Shown here piece by piece: positions 32,708 through 45,614 of a stretch of DNA of 64,000 bases (its first letter is position 1; each line of letters begins with the position of its first letter). The position numbers and the translations under genes were made by a program. The notes beneath the pieces were generated by a model. That model did not search any database. It was not told the DNA's origin and worked only from the letters and a program-made list of their open reading frames with translations. Source of the stretch: Diphasiastrum complanatum (taxonomy: Eukaryota > Streptophyta > Lycopodiopsida > Lycopodiales > Lycopodiaceae); the NCBI GenBank assembly GCA_029204225.1, contig CM055106.1:18610149-18674148 (forward strand). Direction: 5' to 3'.

Positions 32708-34938
32708 ATGTCGAGGATTTCTTTTAAATTTTCGGGTAAACCTCAAGATAATCCGTTGAAAGATAAAAAAAAAAATTCATGTACTACTTCACCAAAGGGG
32801 TCAACAACACAAAGCTTTCGGAGCTTTTTATTCATTTAGCTGAGAAGCCTGACAGGGGAGACTCACAATTCAAAGTTCAACCAGATGAGGATCAGGAAGA
32901 AGGCTTTATGAACGTACTTGTAAAGGAGACGGATAAGTCTCGTTCTATTTTCATTCTGAACGAGACTATGATAAAGATTCGACTTTGCCAGGACAAGGCC
33001 ATCAAAGCTTATTTTGATAAAGCTCTAGTTACTTTGGTGTGTAATTATAAAACATATTTTTATTCATGTTTGTCTACATTTGTTTCATGCTTAACATAGT
33101 TGTTACTAAATATAAAATTCTATAAACTTTTAGATAAAAGCCTTTACTCATCATATTTTAAACTTGATTTTTGTTTCTGTCCAGAGCATAAAGCAATGCT
33201 TAAAAATGGTTCTAGTTGCTATTGTTGAGGGGAAAGATCCGGTTTATTCATTACGGAGTTCAAAAGGTGTATGTATTAGACCTCACAGACCTGCTTCTAC
33301 CACTGCTCAGGTCACAAAGCTGGTCTCTAAAAATGTTGAGGATAAAACTGTAGCTATCCCTCATCCCAAAAAAAAGAGATCTCATAATATTTCGGAGTCT
33401 TCTCCCACTAGACCTAAGTCACGTCCAAAGACTATGGCTACAACCCCATAAGTCCATCCCGTCTGCTGAAAGCAAAAAAGCCGCCATCGAACCATCTATG
33501 TCGCTACCTGGTGCATCCATCCGCCCTTTACAAGACAGCTCTGAGCTTGCCAAATTAAAAAAAAAAATTCATAAAACAAAAAAATAAAAGAAACAGCTTT
33601 AATTTTAGATATAAATCAGTGTGATAGGCCACCTGTAGATCCAATAATAGGAGACAGGCCAAACCGAATGAAACCCTGTACATAATTTAAAAATAAAATT
33701 TAAAGATCATAAACAGGCCATAGTTACTCCTCGTGTTGTTTTGGTTGATCCCAACGAATGCAACGATGTTGCAATTATCAAATATATATTTTTTTAGTTT
33801 TATTTCAGGTGTGGGCCCTTGTTGATAAATTTTTTGATAAATGGAAAACTTTCCAAATAAAAGGCCAACCTGCTAAGGGTGCTTCAAAGTCAAAGAAAAA
33901 AGTTGTGAGTACTCAAACTTTGAGGCCAATCCCTACATAAATAGAAATATCAGAGTGGAAGAATATGCAAGGGATTAGCTCTTCAGAGCTAATAATAAGT
34001 GTTCTTTCTAGAGTTGCAGATGGTCAACTTTCTTTGACAAAAATGGGGAAAGAATTTCAAAGGTAATAGTCATAATCTAAATATTTATTTTCATGTTACC
34101 TTTTGTAATAAAGTGATTTTCATGATTTTGTTGGATTTTTAACAATTATACTTTTTAAATGTAGGCATAAATTATTTATGAAAGTTCAAGAAGCCCTTGT
34201 GACAGGGTTAAATTGTCAAGATTTCGATGAGTGCCAGAGGCTTTATCCTCTGAGCAGCCGAAATGAATCTTTGAGTCCATTTCTGATTTTGTTTAGAGAC
34301 ATGGTATTTATTTCACCCACACTTAGCATAGGTGCTTATTAATTGTTTCTTTTCTATATTCTATGTCTCCTATGCTAAGCATAGCTTTTTCTCTATTTAA
34401 TTTAATTTTTATAAGTTAAGTCTCCTATTCTATTTTATATTTTTTGTCTCCCATGCTAAGCATAGCTTTTTCTTTTTCAGTCTCCCGAAAACAAGAAAAA
34501 CAAAGTCCTTTTAGAGCAATTTAAGAGACATATTCTGAAGGCAAAAGCAAAAAAAAAGGACAAGGAGAGATTGGCACGGGATGAGACCATTGCGGAGGAG
34601 GATCCATTAGAGACCTACCTTCCCAAAAGTGTCGATGATCAACCATGCTTTTACTCAGTTGAGGAGGGCCATTGTAGAGAAATTTCAAAATTAAAAAAAG
34701 AAGAAGGCCTTATACACTCTGCATCGCCGATATATCATATGAATTTCAGACGAAAGAATTATTAAATGACGATTCCTCTTTTAAATTCACTGAAATCCAT
34801 AGTTTTATGCAGGGTTTTTTTGAAGTCACAACTTCTCCAATTTGGAGAGTTGTTATTTTTCATTCTTCTTGGCAGTCAGCATCAGTACATAAAGCTCTAC
34901 TAACTTTCTATAATGCGCGAATAAAGAATGATGTGTGG
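32708..34938 (+). pseudogene. Unrecognised multi-exon gene remnant, divergent to the DUF7869-like gene
   Basis: After an acceptor-like ttttttgcag, an ATG at 32708 opens MSRISFKFSGKPQDN. A run of A at 32767-32776 shifts the frame into a 106-codon frame (YYFTKGVNNTKLSELFIHLAEK...). Further blocks follow plausible acceptors: SIKQCLKMVLVAIVEGKDP (33184; ends with a Lys/Ser-rich basic stretch and another frameshift at about 33450), VWALVDKFFDKWKTFQIKG (33809), HKLFMKVQEALVTGL (34165), and a Lys-rich block SPENKKNKVLLEQFKRH (34481) followed by a frame change into FTEIHSFMQGFFEVTTSP. The blocks look like one decayed protein with basic stretches. I know no family for it. Three palindromes like those of the array occur in its introns. 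Confidence 0.45.
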
Positions 34939-35489
34939 TAAGTTTCTAAGTTCCTGAATTATTAATTCGTATTTTAATTCATATTTTTATTTTAAAGTTA
35001 AAATTTTAAACTTATTTTCAAATTTTTAACGTAATTTAAAAAATATTTTTTTCGATACAAGAATTGTAATTTAAAATACTTTTAAAATTCCAAAAAAAAA
35101 ACTATAACTTTTGTTTTAAGTAAGCAAAAAATATTTTTTAGGTATTTTAGTGGTTGTGTATCTAATGATTTTATTTTGAATAGCATTATTATTTAATATA
35201 AGATAATTTTAAGTTATTTATGAAAATCTATCGACCAAATTTTTGTAGCTTGAATTATTTTCTTGCAAAATACAACATTTTTTTTAATATTACAATATAT
35301 TTATTTGAAGCATTTTAAATTTGGATACTTTTTAAAAAAAAATTAAAAATTAAAAAAAAGGATCTCCAAGTCATTTTTTTTTGGTCATTATGTTAAAGGT
35401 GTTCCATACAAGAATCTAGTAATTTGGATTCTATTTGTGGCATTAAAGAGTGTTCTTTTATAATGACTGAGACAACCAAGAGAAATTCT
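34939..35489. other. AT-rich stretch, no gene
   Basis: Very AT-rich with A/T runs. No coding block or repeat was recognised. Confidence 0.6.
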
Positions 35490-36327
35490 AACTTGCTAAA
35501 GAATTAAGTTCCTTTTTATTGATTCTGAAATAGATATGGGATATCTAGGACAATATGGTATTCGGTTTTGTTGAGATCTGTGTTGTTTTTGGGTTAGTGA
35601 ATACACTTGAGACATTTCATCTATACTTAAACGATACATTTTTGTCTCGTCCATGTTGGGGTACAATGAGGAGTGGTATTCTTTGGGTAACACTTAAAGG
35701 AACATAAGGGATTTCAATGGTTAGATGTATCTCCTAGAATTGGTTGTGATTCTGATCCTATAGTTGGATATAGGATAGTTAAATAATCTTTTTGACTTTT
35801 TGGACAAAATAGATCTAGATGCAAAGTATTCTTGGAGGAATAGCTGGTGGTGTTTGGTCTGATAGTGAAAATCCGTATATTTTTGAAGACTGGAAATGCG
35901 GCACTCCTTGGCCTTCTGGCCGTTGCCTTTACCTGAGGGCAGCCTTCAGGATTTGTAAGACACCTTCGACGTTTGGAAGACACCTTCGGTGTTTGAGACA
36001 CCTTCGACATTTGAGACACCTTCGGCATTTGTAGCTTCGGCCTATTGTAGGGCAAGTGTCGTCTGTTTTTCGCCTGTTGAAAACTACATGCAAGCAATTT
36101 TCGTCTGTGTACAAACCCGTGTGAAACTTGCATTGTCGCATGTCAGAAAACTCAGGGTAAAAAGAGTGTCAGGTTTTTTTCATTTTTCGGTTGTGTGAAA
36201 TATGCGAGTAAAAATCCAGATTGTAGCGACAATTTATTTTCTGTAGGTTACATTTGAGAGTATAAAATTTCGAGAAGGAAGGAGGGCTGTTGGCATGAGT
36301 AGGAGTTAGTTTAAATTCCAACACTGC
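35490..36327 (-). repeat. LTR-like sequence with CCTTCG tandem motif
   Basis: On the - strand the segment begins TGTTGGAATTTAAACTAACTCC, similar to the LTR start of copia element 2, and the nearby wording (atgagtaaaaatgcag / gcgagtaaaaatcc) is also similar. At 35958-36035 an 18-21-bp unit (gacaccttcgacatttga) repeats four to five times. No partner LTR or primer site was found; a solo or truncated LTR is likely. Confidence 0.4.
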
Positions 36328-37984
36328 CGCCATAGCTTCTTCTTCTGTTCAACCCTCCACTACTACTACCACATCCGTTCCTTTTTTCCATGTTCCTACC
36401 ACCTCTACCTCTGTTTCCACATCTTCCAATGCCTCCATTCCTATCACTTCGTCCATACCCTTGCTTCTGCTTCTAAACCCCTCCTTCAGATCAACCCTCT
36501 CGACTCTCAGCTCTCTCTTGACACCCTATCGTGGATGAACCTCCTCCATCTTTCACCTCCTCGCCAAGTTTCTTCACCTCCCACATCTCCATCCATCCTT
36601 CACACCACCCTCCAATTCCCCTCTATTCCTCCCATCCCCTCTTTTGAACAATCTGTTCTCACACCTGTCTCCACCTTTGCTACTCCTCTCACACCCCCCA
36701 CATCTCCAGTGAAGGTTGCCGAGGGCTAACGCATTTGCGCAAATAGTATTTATAGCTTCGCCTGACCCCACCGCACCTGACGACATGAATTCTCCAGAGA
36801 AGCTGATTGAAGATGACGACGACACAGTACAGGTTGTCGGGGCTACCTCACAGCAAGCCCCTGCTAGCACCACCGTACCGGCCGGTCCCACAGATATTTC
36901 TACGGCTTACCAAATCTTGGGTACCTTTGTTCGGGAGGCGGTAGCAACCAAAACAAAACTGGACGGCCGCATATTGAAATTGGCAATGAACAACACTCAA
37001 CTGCGGGCAGAAATCAGCCAACTACAGCAAGATTTGCTAATCGCCCAACAACACGAACAAGCAGAAAAACTGAGGTGCAGAAGCTAAAGAAACACAAAGC
37101 GAATCTTCAAGGGTATGTCACGGCCCTTTCCAAGTCTACCACGGACGCTCAAATCAAGGTCCGGAAGATCCAGCAACAGCTCATGCAACGCCTCACTCCG
37201 TTCCAGGCACAAATCACAATGCTGGAAACAGAAAATCTATGTCTAAGAGCGGAGGTGACGACATTACAAGCATAAAAGACAACCTGGATGACACAACCTG
37301 CACCTACCAACAGGCCCCTCAGCCAAGCCGAGGTGGATCTACTCAGCAAGCAAGTGCAGGTTTATACTGACACATTCGCCAAGTACCAGACCGAGTTCGA
37401 CAATTATCCAAGCAAAAAGTGTCTTGAAGGTGTGCCAGAAACACATAGAGCAGCAACCTCAACCAGCCCATGTGGTGATTCCACCAACACCTATGAAAGA
37501 CCCTACTAGCTCTAGTTCCAGCCAAGAGACGGGCAAACATTAAGGAACACCAACACGGGATCAAGGCTCAAATGTAGCCGATGCCGGTGCCCAGGACTTG
37601 AGCCAGGATACAAATTTGAGCCAAAGCCAAGGGGAGCACCAAGCCTTCACATCCTACGGCTCAAGATCCATATCTGCCAGCCGAGCTTTTCGTCGACCGA
37701 AGTCCGTGGGGGAGAAAATCAATGAGTTCCTGACAAAATATCCCCACGAGTCCTCACGAGGCGGCTGGCAGATATCATTTTCAATGCAAACCATAAAAGA
37801 CAACGAGCTGCAAGTTCTTCCAGCCCTCCAACCACAGCCAGAGTGGCGCCAGCAGCTGTTCAAGCGAGACCCTGCGGCCGTCAAGGCCTATGTGACTAGT
37901 CCACGACAATTACGGGTGAACGCGCATTTCCTCCCCTGCACACGCCGATCTAAATGGGCAGAATGCGGCACTCCCCTGGACTAG
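36328..37984 (+). pseudogene. Frameshifted coiled-coil protein, possibly a retroelement gag
   Basis: GC-rich relative to its flanks and open in successive frames: a Ser/Thr/Pro-rich start (36330-36729), then 36716-37087 with an acidic stretch and a helix LNNTQLRAEISQLQQDLL-like coiled coil, then 37081-37275 (another heptad-rich segment), 37288-37509, and 37598-37984 (SVGEKINEFLTKYPHESSRGG...). Frames change at about 36720, 37080, 37285 and 37510. No zinc knuckle, protease or RT follows. Base composition unlike the neighbours marks it as inserted DNA. Function unknown; gag of an LTR element is a guess. Confidence 0.4.
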
Positions 37985-38073
37985 ATCACCATACAGAATT
38001 GCAATTGGCCAACGATTTCTTCAGAACACGGTTGGAATACGACAAGGAAGGTAAGAGTACTTCATCTAAGGAT

Positions 38074-38250
38074 GCTTGAGATTCATTGAAGAAGCTTTAT
38101 GAATCCAAGTCTACTTCTAGAGTGTTGACTCTTAAAACACAAATCTTTTCTTGTTTGCAAAAGAATGAAGAAAGTCCAAATACTTTTATTTTGAGAGTGA
38201 AAGCATTGAATGATGAGTTGGCTTGCATTGATGAGAGCATTAACCCTAAT
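38074..38250 (+). pseudogene. copia gag fragment
   Basis: The frame DSLKKLYESKSTSRVLTLKTQ, ESPNTFILRVKALNDELA matches the UBN2-type gag pattern of copia elements (W/L..LY...S..R...LK.Q.......E....Y..R.K.L...L). It is isolated between unrelated sequences. Confidence 0.5.
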
Positions 38251-41200
38251 CTTTTTGTTCGAGCTTACTTTCTCTCTCTTTCTCTTTTCTCTAACAAAAA
38301 TAGGAAGAAGATTCAAAGCCAACAATTAGCAAATCCAAATAACATCAATATAGCATAAAAACATGAGAGATGGTGGAAGAGAAAAAGCAAGGACATCCAA
38401 TTTGCAAAATGGTAGAGGCTCCACCTTCTTGATTGAACATAAAAAATGAACTACAAAGTACTACTATTTATAGTGGATTGCACTTGGCCTCAATGAACAC
38501 GGAATTTTTTGAAATGGGTCAAAATCCTAAAAAAGAGTAATCATTTTTTAATTTTTTTTCAAAAACATGTTTTTTACATTGGTGTTTTTTTTAAAATCAC
38601 AAAAAATATGCATTTTGACCAAAAAAATATACACCGTCCAAAAAATATATATATATATATTTTTAATAAAACTTTAAAAATAAAAAATGACCACGTGATC
38701 AAAATACACAAACATTTATGGTATTTTAATAGCCTAAATTGACTTTTTTGAAAATAACTCACAAAATACATTTGAAGCTAGTTACGCTAAATCCACAAAT
38801 TTTGATAACTTTTATGTTTTCTTTTTTACAGTTCAAATTCCAAGAAATTCTCATCTTAGCTCAGTGTTTAAAATATTATCAAGACTCTCATTTTCAGTTG
38901 AAGAAGTTTATCGACAATTCTCATATGAGTCAACATCCAATGTTGACAAAAAATTGTGTATTGTGGCTTTGCTATGTTGATGTCGAATCGAAGATGATGG
39001 TTGTGCACTTAATCCAAGACGTTTTTGCAAAATATTTGTTGACTTTCATAAATAGTTCATCATTGTCAACTCAAAATAAAATGCAAGCACATTCACATTT
39101 TGGAAATTTACATTATCAACTCTTGCAACATACCTTTCTAAGAAAGCATTTGCTAAAGTGGTATGCATCTACACATGTACAATTTTCGCCAACATGTCAT
39201 CACTCTGAATGAAGCCAATCACTTTAGCCATTCAGAATGGATGATTTTCACTTTCGAAGCTAGAAATGCAATGAGGCTCTTTCATCGAGGTTTAGGTTAC
39301 CAGACCATTTAGCCTTGGCAGTATTTACAATGACTTTTTCTAGAAAGCAAATGATCCTTCTAAGAAAAAAATTACTATTTAATCTCACATTAAGTTGACA
39401 CATTTCTAGAAACTTGGAAAATAGTGCTCCAAAAAAAAATGACACATACAAATATGCCAATTGTTGAATTCACTTTTTACCGCTTCATTTTAGATTTTTA
39501 GATTTCTTAGTTAGTTTTAGTTATAAATTTCAGAATTTAAGATTTCATTGTAGCCTTTTATTGATTTCATAATAATCTTGTGGGTTTTGTATAAGGCGGG
39601 TTTGAAACATTTTTACAAACACTGAAATTTTAAAGCTCTAAGGTTATTATTGATAATCTACAAATTACTTTTGCCAATGCGTCTAAAGTTCTAACTTGCA
39701 TGATTATTATCTTACTTATCCTCATAAAACAATCATGATCATTGATAATTGTCAATGATTTTAATGAGCTCATTTTCCCATATATACCCAATTAATATTC
39801 TAAAATATGAAAATAGGATTATATGTGCACCACATTAACAAGTATTACATTCTTATAATTGCAAATCACCACAAATGAAATAAAGATTTCAAATTTGATT
39901 TCTAGAACAAATATTCTTATATTCTAATCCGCATCATGGAAAAGAGGGCTCATGACAAAAGTAATAGAATATTTGAGAAGCAAAGAGATCCATAAGATTC
40001 CATATAAAAAATGATCATTGATAAATAGCACCCAATCATTTGAGGACCCTTGGTTCAAATAAAATCTTGAAGTTTCTTAAATTTACACAAAAATAATGTG
40101 CTACAAAGAAATCTTCTTGATTTGAAATTCTAACAATGGTTGATAAAGGTTTTTCTTCTTCCCTCAAACACTACCCATGTGTCGCCGGGGTTTGAACTTG
40201 GATGGTCAATCCCACACCAAGAACCCTCTCCCACCACCTTGCAAACAAAAGATACTTTGCCATATCATCTTTGGTTCATCTTGCTTTTTCCACATTTTTT
40301 GCACACTTGATCAAGCAAGGAAGATACAATTGGCCTTTGAACTACTTACTTTGATGACTATTTTTGCATAGAAGCAAATTAGGCTCATGAGAGGCATCCG
40401 ATATAGAAATGCATTGGAGCTTGTGAAGAAACATTTGGCAAAAACTGTCAATGACAAAAATTTGCATCCATTGCAAGCTATCATCATCAAGTATTCAGAG
40501 GTATGAGCATCATATCAGGTGGGTATCTAGAAAACACAAGAGCAAGAAGGGTTCTACATGTCTAGTGTCCCTTTTGAGGGATAAGGAGACTCTTCTTGGA
40601 GGACTTAATGAAGAGTGACTACTGACCTCCCTAATCCTTCCTTTTCTGATTCATTAACAATCTTTTGTGAAATGGGAATCCCAAATTAAGGTTTGTCCAG
40701 TTTCCACAATTCTAAAAATGTCTTCTCAATGACTCGCTTGAAGCTGATCAAGGAAGTTTCTGACATGGCATAATTTCTAACACTCTTTTCTTGATTCATT
40801 TGGTCCAATTGTACCAGATAGGTTCACGTTAGTTGATATTTCAAGTGAAGAATACATATATCTTGAAGAAGCCTTCTATGTATGCAGACAAACTTTCCAC
40901 CTTTTCAAGGTTTCAGCTATGGAGGTCGTCTATTAGAGAAAATATAAGCAGATCATGAGAGAGTAAAGAGCAGATGAACCTAACTATCACTCTCTGAAAT
41001 GAAATATTGGAAACAGTTTAACAACTGACTCCTAAAACAGCTTAATTTAAGGTGAATGTTTAAGAAAGTTAACCTGTTTCGGATAATTTGCAAACTCTTG
41101 TCACAGTCTTGTCACCGTTACCTCGTATTTAGATGAGTATGTCATGTTACCTTCAGACATTTGATTTGTCCTTCATTTACAAAGTAATCTATTGCAAAAG

Positions 41201-42486
41201 ACCAAGCAAATACCATAATTAGGGAAACATAAGCTAAAACTCACAATGACCCTAAGCTTCCTATTAGATCCTTTAGCTCTGCCAAGTTTGAGAAAGACGT
41301 GAAATATATGATCCATGCATAACTCACTACCATAGAGTGGACAACTGACTTCAGATAAGGCAGAGCTAGGACTTTAGACAAAATTGAACCTCTGCTATCT
41401 GGAATCTGATCAACCTTGATAAAATAACTTCAGCAGAAAACTGTACAGGTGGGCTATGTTTGCAAGAGCAAGTGCCTCTAGAAAATCATCATAACCAATG
41501 AAAATCTGGAGAAAACTTTGTGGACCTCAAATATGGTGTGTATGAAGAGAGCACAAACAATATATATACAGTCTCCGGTTTAACAAGTGGCAGGGCTGAC
41601 ACAGGAGGAAACATAATTGGTGTGAAGTAGTGCTATCAAATGTAAAAGGGAATTGGTAATATTCAGGATGAAGAAGGGCTTCTTCGTTGCATGTGTTGAA
41701 GGAGTTTGATGCATAAATGAAGAAGTGACCCTAACCTTTGGACAGAAAAATAGCAAGGTTTGAGAAAGTTCAGTGGTTATCGATAAACAGCGGACAAAGT
41801 TAAGCAACAGATGTTTGCATAAACCAAGGATTCATGTCCATGAGGTGTGCTTTATTACAAGATAATTGGTAGAAGTTTGAGAATGAATCTTATTTACAAG
41901 ATGGTGAGACATACTAGCAGAGAAAGGTGATGAAGAACCAATTTCTTTTAATCACGTAGAGGAGGCTGAAGCCAAAGTGAGGACAAGTAGGTGGGAGCAG
42001 GTAACCTCGCTGATACCATACTTTTATCTGCACAGGTAGACACCAACCTCTTGCAGAAGTTCAGAGATGACACCAAGCTGTGTCCATAGCTCTATGAACA
42101 AATATCTGCAGTCAGAACTAATTCCTTTCACGTCATGTGCCACTTCCTCTCTACACAAGCTGCATTCAATTTACTTCTTATTTCTCATCAATAATGTGCT
42201 CATGTCCTAAAACCTGGACAGATCAACAAAGATCCTGCAAACAAAGTCACACTAGCATGTTAGTTCTGTTCAAAATAAACTATACGCAGGGTAACCGACC
42301 TTTAAGACAGAAGTTAGCCAGAAATGTGGTGTCAATTATTCCATACATACCACAGGCAGAGGCTGATAGCTACAAATCAAATACAGAAAACAGTGGCAGG
42401 ATAATGCTTGAAAGTGACATTATGAGAACTTGTACACATTTGCAGAAGTACAGGTAAATCACCTGCTGGCAGCACAAGGACAGTTA
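38251..42486. other. Repeat-derived intergenic DNA, no gene
   Basis: AT-rich 38500-40100. At about 40140-40260 the - strand has AGTTCAAACCCCGGC (tRNA box-B-like) about 35 bp after ggtggtgggagagg (possible box A), a SINE-like arrangement. At 42007-42021 the - strand has TATGGTATCAGCGAGG, resembling a retroelement primer site. No ORF with a known domain was found. Confidence 0.4.
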
Positions 42487-45400
42487 TTAGTCTGTCACCA
42501 CTTGAGATTTTGGCCCTTGCTCAGTAAGTATGCAAGAGTATGCCACATAGTTAACACCATCAATCAAAACCACAACGAATATTTGCAGAACATCTGGAAC
42601 ATCCAAGTTTTTGCTGCTTTTATCTTGTTGCACATGGGAACCTGCTAAAACAGACACCACAATGGAAGAACGAGGCCTTGGACGCTGACAGCTTTGTTTA
42701 TCGGACCAATTTTTAGCTGGCCCAACTGCGTTGTAAGAACTCTCAGGAATATTTTGCAGAGCCAACAAATGTTTTGTATCTGGTAAAGAGCAGAAAGCAC
42801 TCTTCTTAATGAGAGGACAAGCATGTGATTTGCAGTGCCTCTTATTGGACTTAGCCTTCCCGCAGTAGGTTGGAACATTTCCTTGGTGAGTTTCTGGTGC
42901 TGGAGATATTTTGTACCGAAACATTTCAGTGCAAGCCCCTCTGCCCAACATATTTCCTGAAATCAATTTGTGCAAGTTTCCATTATCCATGGAACTACTG
43001 ATTGTGTGACATGAAATACCTTTAGCGCTCTATACAAATCAGCCTAACTAGTAAGAGATTAAACTGGATTTAAATGGCATGCATTCAGTCTAAACTAGAC
43101 TTTTGCCAGTATTCACTAATTTTATTCTTTTTAAAGGTTTACTAGACACTTGTGACAAAGCTCACGTGTCACAAAGAAATATTGTATCTGTTTAGAGATT
43201 GGCTTCAATTTGGATTTGTACTGAGACATGTATTATTGACTGTCTAATCAGACCCTTAGTTGAGAAGCAAAAGTTGTTCCTAGCTGGACCAAGGCTTCCT
43301 TTTTATGCAACACTTCAAAATAAGCGTGGAAAGGTGTTAAAAACAATCAAAGCATGAATTGGTATGAATCAAGTCAGGTACATTTATTGCAATGATTAAG
43401 TCCATGCTGTGAGAGAGAGTGCTCTAGAGAGTTACCCGCAAATTTTTGTGAAATCTGTTGCTGCTTGAACCCAGAGGTCTCCAATCTGGTTATAATCTTG
43501 GTCGTGGCAGAGACTTTCCCATTGGTTGGGAAAGCTTTCTGGAATCTGAATGCATTTCTGTTCTGTCTCTGATGTTCACCTAATCCTTTTGAAACCTTCA
43601 AAATGGTTTTCTTAAAAGATTGTAAATCTTGCAGAGCACGTGAAGTCTTGACAGCCAATGTGATTTGCTTGCTTTTCTGACCATCCTGTCCCTTCTTCCA
43701 TTGGTCTTGCTGTGCTGATTGAAGTGTAGTTCTTGTTCCTGCATTGACTTTTGGTACTGTCAAACTCCCATCAGACTTGAGAGACTTGATAATTCCAGGA
43801 AGAAAAGCAGTACGACCACTAGGAGCTGATAAGTTTTTGCTTCTGCATCTATTTGAGTGGCAAAAATTTAAACTGGTCAATTGAATCCCTTTCAAGTTTT
43901 TCAAAATTTTCTTTTCTACCGTGGTCTTCTGCTGCTCTATACCACCGATTATCGTATCTCTACCAGACATTCCATGGCAATCATGAGGCTCCCTCCCTGG
44001 AATACAGTAGTTTGCAGTGGAGGAATTTAAGCATATTTGCTCTATCTCTCTGTCCAATAGATTGAAATTTCTGCTATTAATTGGCATATCAGGATATTTC
44101 AATCCACGCCAAAGAAGAATATCGCCTCTCTTCATGTTTTGTGATCCTGAAAACCTCCAATTAAAAGGTAAACAGAGCATCATGATAAAGCAAAAGCCCA
44201 TTGCAGCAACACCTGCAATTCTTTTGGTATCAAATGTCTCAGCACTAACTTGACAACCCTTAAGTTTGATATTGTTCCTGATTGACCTTTGTAAAAGGAT
44301 GAATCCAGGAATTGGAATGGGTGAAATGCATTTATAAGAAAACACTTTTGTTCCATGCCTAATTGCAAGAGGTCCCAGAGGTTGTCCAGCTGATATATGC
44401 CCAGTTTTTGCAGAACAAGCTGCAGACTGATTAAAGAATGTGAGCTTGGTCCGAAGGCTTATGTTTTCAGCACTGATCAAGTTAATGGTGTTGTTGAGTT
44501 CAGCTATAGTGGAAGAGATGGTCCTCAGATTGTCATCCGTCGAAGCAACGCGCCCTTCTTTCCTCTCTGTTGAACTTCCTTCAGGATCTAAATCTCTCAC
44601 AGTTCCAGCCTCTGGTTTCTGTTTCTCATATGCAGTTTGCCCACAGTAGAATTTCTTGTTGCTGCTCACATGACCACCAGGAAGGTTTTCTAAGAGCAAG
44701 CCATGGTCTTTTCTTTTCCTTGAATTAGCAGCCTTGTTACTTTCACTGGGCAAAGTGATGGGTTCTTCCTGGTGGCTTTTCTCCAACTTCCCCTCAATTT
44801 GAAGCTTCGCATAGACGTTGCATTCATCTGAAAAAGCATTTTGATTCTGGATGCTGTCAGTGCTGCAGTTGTTGCAATCACCAGCCATATCTACTGAATC
44901 AAGAGCATGATTCCCATGAATTTCAAAGCTATTGCTATTCAAATTCTCATCAAAAGTGATCATAGAGTCGAGATGGTGTTGGAAAGAAAAGCTGTGCTTC
45001 ATGCTTGCTTCATTCAAGCTGGGATGAGAAAAATCTGCTGAGGAAGGATTGGTCAAAGTATGGAAATTCCCAGTAAGGAGAGCGGGAAAGCCTGAATACA
45101 ATTGACTAGAGCCATCTACAGTTTCATCTGAATCCAATGAATTTATATCAAAGTTGTCATCAATTTCTTCGAATTCTGGGAAATCACTGGACAAACTTTG
45201 ATCAACCAGCGTAATCTCTTCGTCTTTCTGGCCTTCCTTGTCAAATAAGTGGGGATAATCCACACTAGATTCAGTAGACCCCGAAGTTGGAGGAGACCGG
45301 ATGAACAATTCTGAAGGGCTGGTTATCTCTTGGCCGCAAGAAGGCTGCAGTTGTGAGGCCAAAAGATGAGCAACCGAAGACAAATTGGAGACGTAGTCTT

Positions 45401-45614
45401 GAGAAACCTCCATGGTTCTATCTGCTGATCCTTGAAGGGAGTAAATTGTCCGCGTATGAAGAGGCTCAATTTCTTCGACACGAGCTGATGCATCCAAATG
45501 AAGTGTCACCCAACCGTCACTCGGATCATCACTCTCGCAGACATGTACTGGAGAGTATTGCAAGATATCTTCGTGAATCTCTTCTATATCCGAGAACGCC
45601 GATTCTTCTGCCAT
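42487..45614 (-). CDS. ER-anchored bZIP17/28-type protein with degenerate basic region
   Basis: Two exons, 45614-43436 and 42956-42487, join across a 479-bp GT-AG phase-1 intron to give 882 residues. The ATG at 45614 (MAEESAFSDIEE) is the first in frame; the frame upstream opens only with GTG. Family members (bZIP17/28/49, 620-720 aa) are ER membrane transcription factors released by S1P/S2P under stress. Visible here: an acidic Ser-rich N-terminus; a leucine-zipper segment LRTISSTIAELNNTINLI (heptads L363, I370, I377, N384, L391); a transmembrane span at about 466-486; the lumenal box RGDIL after it; and the family's C-terminal block SSIVVSVLAG...IFVVVLIDGVNYVAYSC in exon 2. The basic region that should precede the zipper (NxxSAxxSR) aligns without gaps to DLDPEGSST and has lost its key Asn and Arg. 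No RRIL-type S1P site is seen (RTTL near 628 is a weak candidate). The uninterrupted 726-codon exon argues against a dead gene. Confidence 0.88.

Noticed and set aside
40177-40371. 64-codon + strand ORF
   Set aside because: Lies over the SINE-like segment, with no domain or codon signal.
42487-42990. Independent gene on the - strand
   Set aside because: Its sequence is the bZIP17/28 lumenal C-terminus and it has an acceptor in the right phase at 42957. It is exon 2 of the upstream gene.
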